Below are positions 61,667 to 64,000 of a DNA stretch of 64,000 nucleotides, one piece after another. The position numbers and the translations under genes were made by a program. The notes beneath the pieces are model-generated. The model was not told where the DNA came from. It ran no database searches and worked only from the letters and a program-made list of their open reading frames with translations. Where the stretch lies: contig NC_134106.1 in assembly GCF_040939455.1 (NCBI RefSeq), positions 38,152,001-38,216,000 on the forward strand, in the 5' to 3' direction. The stretch is from Microcebus murinus (lineage: Eukaryota > Chordata > Mammalia > Primates > Cheirogaleidae). How positions within the stretch are numbered: position 1 is the stretch's first letter; each line of letters begins with the position of its first letter.

Positions 61667-62049
61667 CGGTGTTTCCCCGAAAATAAGACCTACCCATAAA
61701 ATAAGCCCTAGCAGAATTTCTAAGCATTTGCACAATATAAGCCCTACCCCAAAAATAAGACCTAGTGATGGGCGTGGCTACGCAGCGTAGCTGCACAACC
61801 CATGCATTTTGTCGCAGAGACAAGCAGCCCTTCTCATGTGCCCCATCGTGATAGCTACTATCCCAGAGGGGACCAGAAAGGTGCAGGCAGCCCCACCAAC
61901 AAGGTCGGCTCCCCTTGTCAGGTCCTGGCCATCGTGCTGCAAGCTGAGGCTTTGAGGGGAAAATAACACATTTCCTGAAAATAAGCCCTAGGGTGTCTTC
62001 TTGAGGAAAAATAAATATAAGACCCTGTCTTATTTTCCGGGAAGCACAG
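61667..62049. mobile_element. 383-bp mariner-like miniature transposon
   Basis: The ends are inverted repeats of about 23 bp: CGGTGTTTCCCCGAAAATAA on the left and, read inward from the right, CTGTGCTTCCCGGAAAATAA (17 of 20 match). Both ends abut TA (61665-61666 and 62050-62051), the Tc1/mariner target. The unit AAAATAAGMCCTA or a near variant recurs about six times inside (61680, 61699, 61735, 61754, 61978, 62018). There is no transposase. Family name not known to me. Confidence 0.85.
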
Positions 62050-62051
62050 TA

Positions 62052-64000
62052 CCAAAGATCTGGTCCTCTAGTTGCATGGTATTACTTTAAGTTACTCCTC
62101 AGGCATAAGATAGATTCCTTGGGGATGAAAGAAACTCCTTTCCAACTTTGAAAAAATTATTCAGGGATTTAGGAGAGGGCACAGGATGTTTTTCAAGGTG
62201 CCACCAGCCCTTCTCAATAAAACACCCCCAATGGGAAAACATGAAAGCCAGAAAGGGCTGGTGTGGGAAAAATATGACAAGGGCTGGCAATGCACACTCT
62301 TATTGAATTCAACCCCAAGAAAGCAGATTGTCTACACTGTAGAAGAGTTGCCTAGGTTTAGTTTCAGTAAGTAATAAAGAGACACAAATTAAATAAACTA
62401 ATGGTCATATCACAACCAATGACTCCTTAGGATCTTTAGAATATGATAATTCAAGTGAAACTTGGAGCCCCTGCCCTGCTGAGCTGACAGGAAATTTAAC
62501 TGTCCAGGTCATTACTCCAGTACATGAACCATAACTGTCCGGGTCATTCCTGGAGCATCTTTCTTACACTCTTTGAGGGCTCTGGCAGGGACAAGGCATC
62601 TGTATAACAACCCATCACCAGTCCACAAGAGCACATCCAATCTGCATAGTCCCTTAGGGTTTACTCCTCTGCTGTTTCTTAGAAAAAAGGGACTCTTTGG
62701 CAACGAGGTCTCCCTGAGGCATGCATAGCAAGGGGTACTGCCAAGAAGCAAGGTGACATCCTCTCTGCTTCTGGAATCACAGATCTTTTTAGTTTAGGAA
62801 AATGCAGCTTTCCTCAAGCCCTGTTCTCCTCAATAGGTTTATGCAGAACCAAAGCCTGGAAGTCCAGCCACAAGCCTCCCCTGAGGCAAAGACATGTCAG
62901 CTAGAATGGGAAAGGGAGAGGGGAAGACATGGACAGAGAACATAAGTCAATATCTCAAGATTTCTCTAAAATGAAATTTCTTTAGTGTTCATTTTAGAGT
63001 TGAGGCAGCTGAGACATGGGCATGATGACCAAAGGCACACAACTAGTTACTGACAGTGACACAACTGGGTACTGACAGCAACTGACAGCCAATAATAGCT
63101 GGCTTTTCCTGTGATATCATAGTACTTTTTTCTTCTTCTAATTTTCAACCTCTATTCTAAATTTGCCCTTGCTAATTGGCACTTAAGTCCCTGTACCTAG
63201 AGTTTTAGACATATTTGGAAACATCTTTTTAAAATGTTGATCCAGTCAGAGCTGAATTATTTGTGATAGCAAGAATTACTCTACCCTGAGGCAGATCCTG
63301 AAGGATAAGGGATTCAGGGAGAAATCACATTGTGTTCCATTTTTGTGGTTCCTGATGTTTTCATACAGTAGGAATCAGGTTCCTCAGAGTCCCCAGGCTC
63401 CAAAAAGCCATCCTAAGGGAGGATGGCAAAGTCCCATGAGTCCAGCCACCCTCCACAGCCACCTCCAGGACCACTTTCAGGAACCTGATTTTTCCTGTGA
63501 CAATGATACACATGGACGGGGTGTTTGGGGACAGGCATGTTAATGAGCTATTTGTATGTAGTTAAGTCTTTGGTCTTTCTCAGCCTCAGCTGGCAAGGCT
63601 CTGCCCTTCTCCCACTGTCCCTGAGAGTCACTGTTCAGCTACATCTAAGCAAGAAGGGCAACAGGGAGTGGTACTGTGTCTAACTTTGAGAGTAATCATA
63701 ACTGTATCAGTGTACAAACAACATGTTCCAATGGTGCAGTTGTCTAGTTATCTTGTATATTGTAGGCACATTCCAATACTTCCTCTTCCTCTTCTAATAA
63801 TGAACCACGAGAGAACAGGATGCTCTATGTTATGCTTTATAATTCAGGCAGACAATACAGATATTGGCTAACTTGATTTGACGTGATCAGCTGCTTTTTT
63901 CTTCAGCCAATCTGGCTGAAAAGAGTTGGGTTATTGTGGGAATTGCGTTGGCCCTTCCAACACTTTTCTGTCAATCCATTAATCAGCAGCGGAAAAGCCA
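62052..64000. other. Intergenic, one MIR-like patch
   Basis: Unique sequence to the window end, with a MIR-like piece near 62990-63090 (GTTGAGGCAGCTGAGACATG, AAAGGCACACAACTAGTTAC). No gene is recognised. Confidence 0.45.

Overview
This is nuclear DNA from a strepsirrhine primate, most likely a lemuriform such as a mouse lemur or relative. The host call rests on three things: Alu copies at 41.8, 53.2 and 59.1 kb (and a half copy at 21.7 kb) carry the lemur-type middle linker containing ATAAATAGAAAGAAAT; a truncated L1 3' end at 36.75 kb looks strepsirrhine; and the two protein genes are near-identical to their human chromosome 2p21 counterparts, in the same head-to-head order.

Layout. 0-9.7 kb holds the 5' part of PIGF on the minus strand (coding exons 2-4, residues 1 to about 145 of about 219); the remaining exons lie off the left edge. 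A nearly full-length Tigger1 DNA transposon (482-2805) sits in its intron. 9.1-9.95 kb is a CpG-rich bidirectional promoter shared by PIGF (leftward) and CRIPT (rightward). 9.9-17.0 kb is the complete CRIPT gene: five coding exons, 101 residues, every splice junction GT/AG and all phases consistent. Its introns hold L2 fossils, one interrupted by a clean 193-bp hAT miniature element.

From 17 kb to the right edge I find no convincing protein gene. This gene-poor flank (SOCS5 is the next gene in human) is built from decayed L1, HAL1, L2, MIR, MER5 and MLT1 copies, plus younger lemur Alu and L1 insertions. The most unusual items are a 36-bp insertion matching the 5' half of tRNA-Gly(UCC), bounded by a 14-bp target duplication (27.14 kb); the hAT (12.83 kb) and mariner-like (61.67 kb) miniature transposons; a 3'-UTR retrocopy with a 14-bp duplication (31.2 kb); and a possible terminal exon at 54.4 kb.

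Function. PIGF is an ER membrane partner of the GPI-anchor ethanolamine-phosphate transferases. CRIPT is a small zinc-ribbon-like cytosolic/nuclear protein. They share a promoter but no known pathway. No CRISPR, operon or prokaryotic feature is present. Repeat family names are from memory of consensus sequences, not from a database search.
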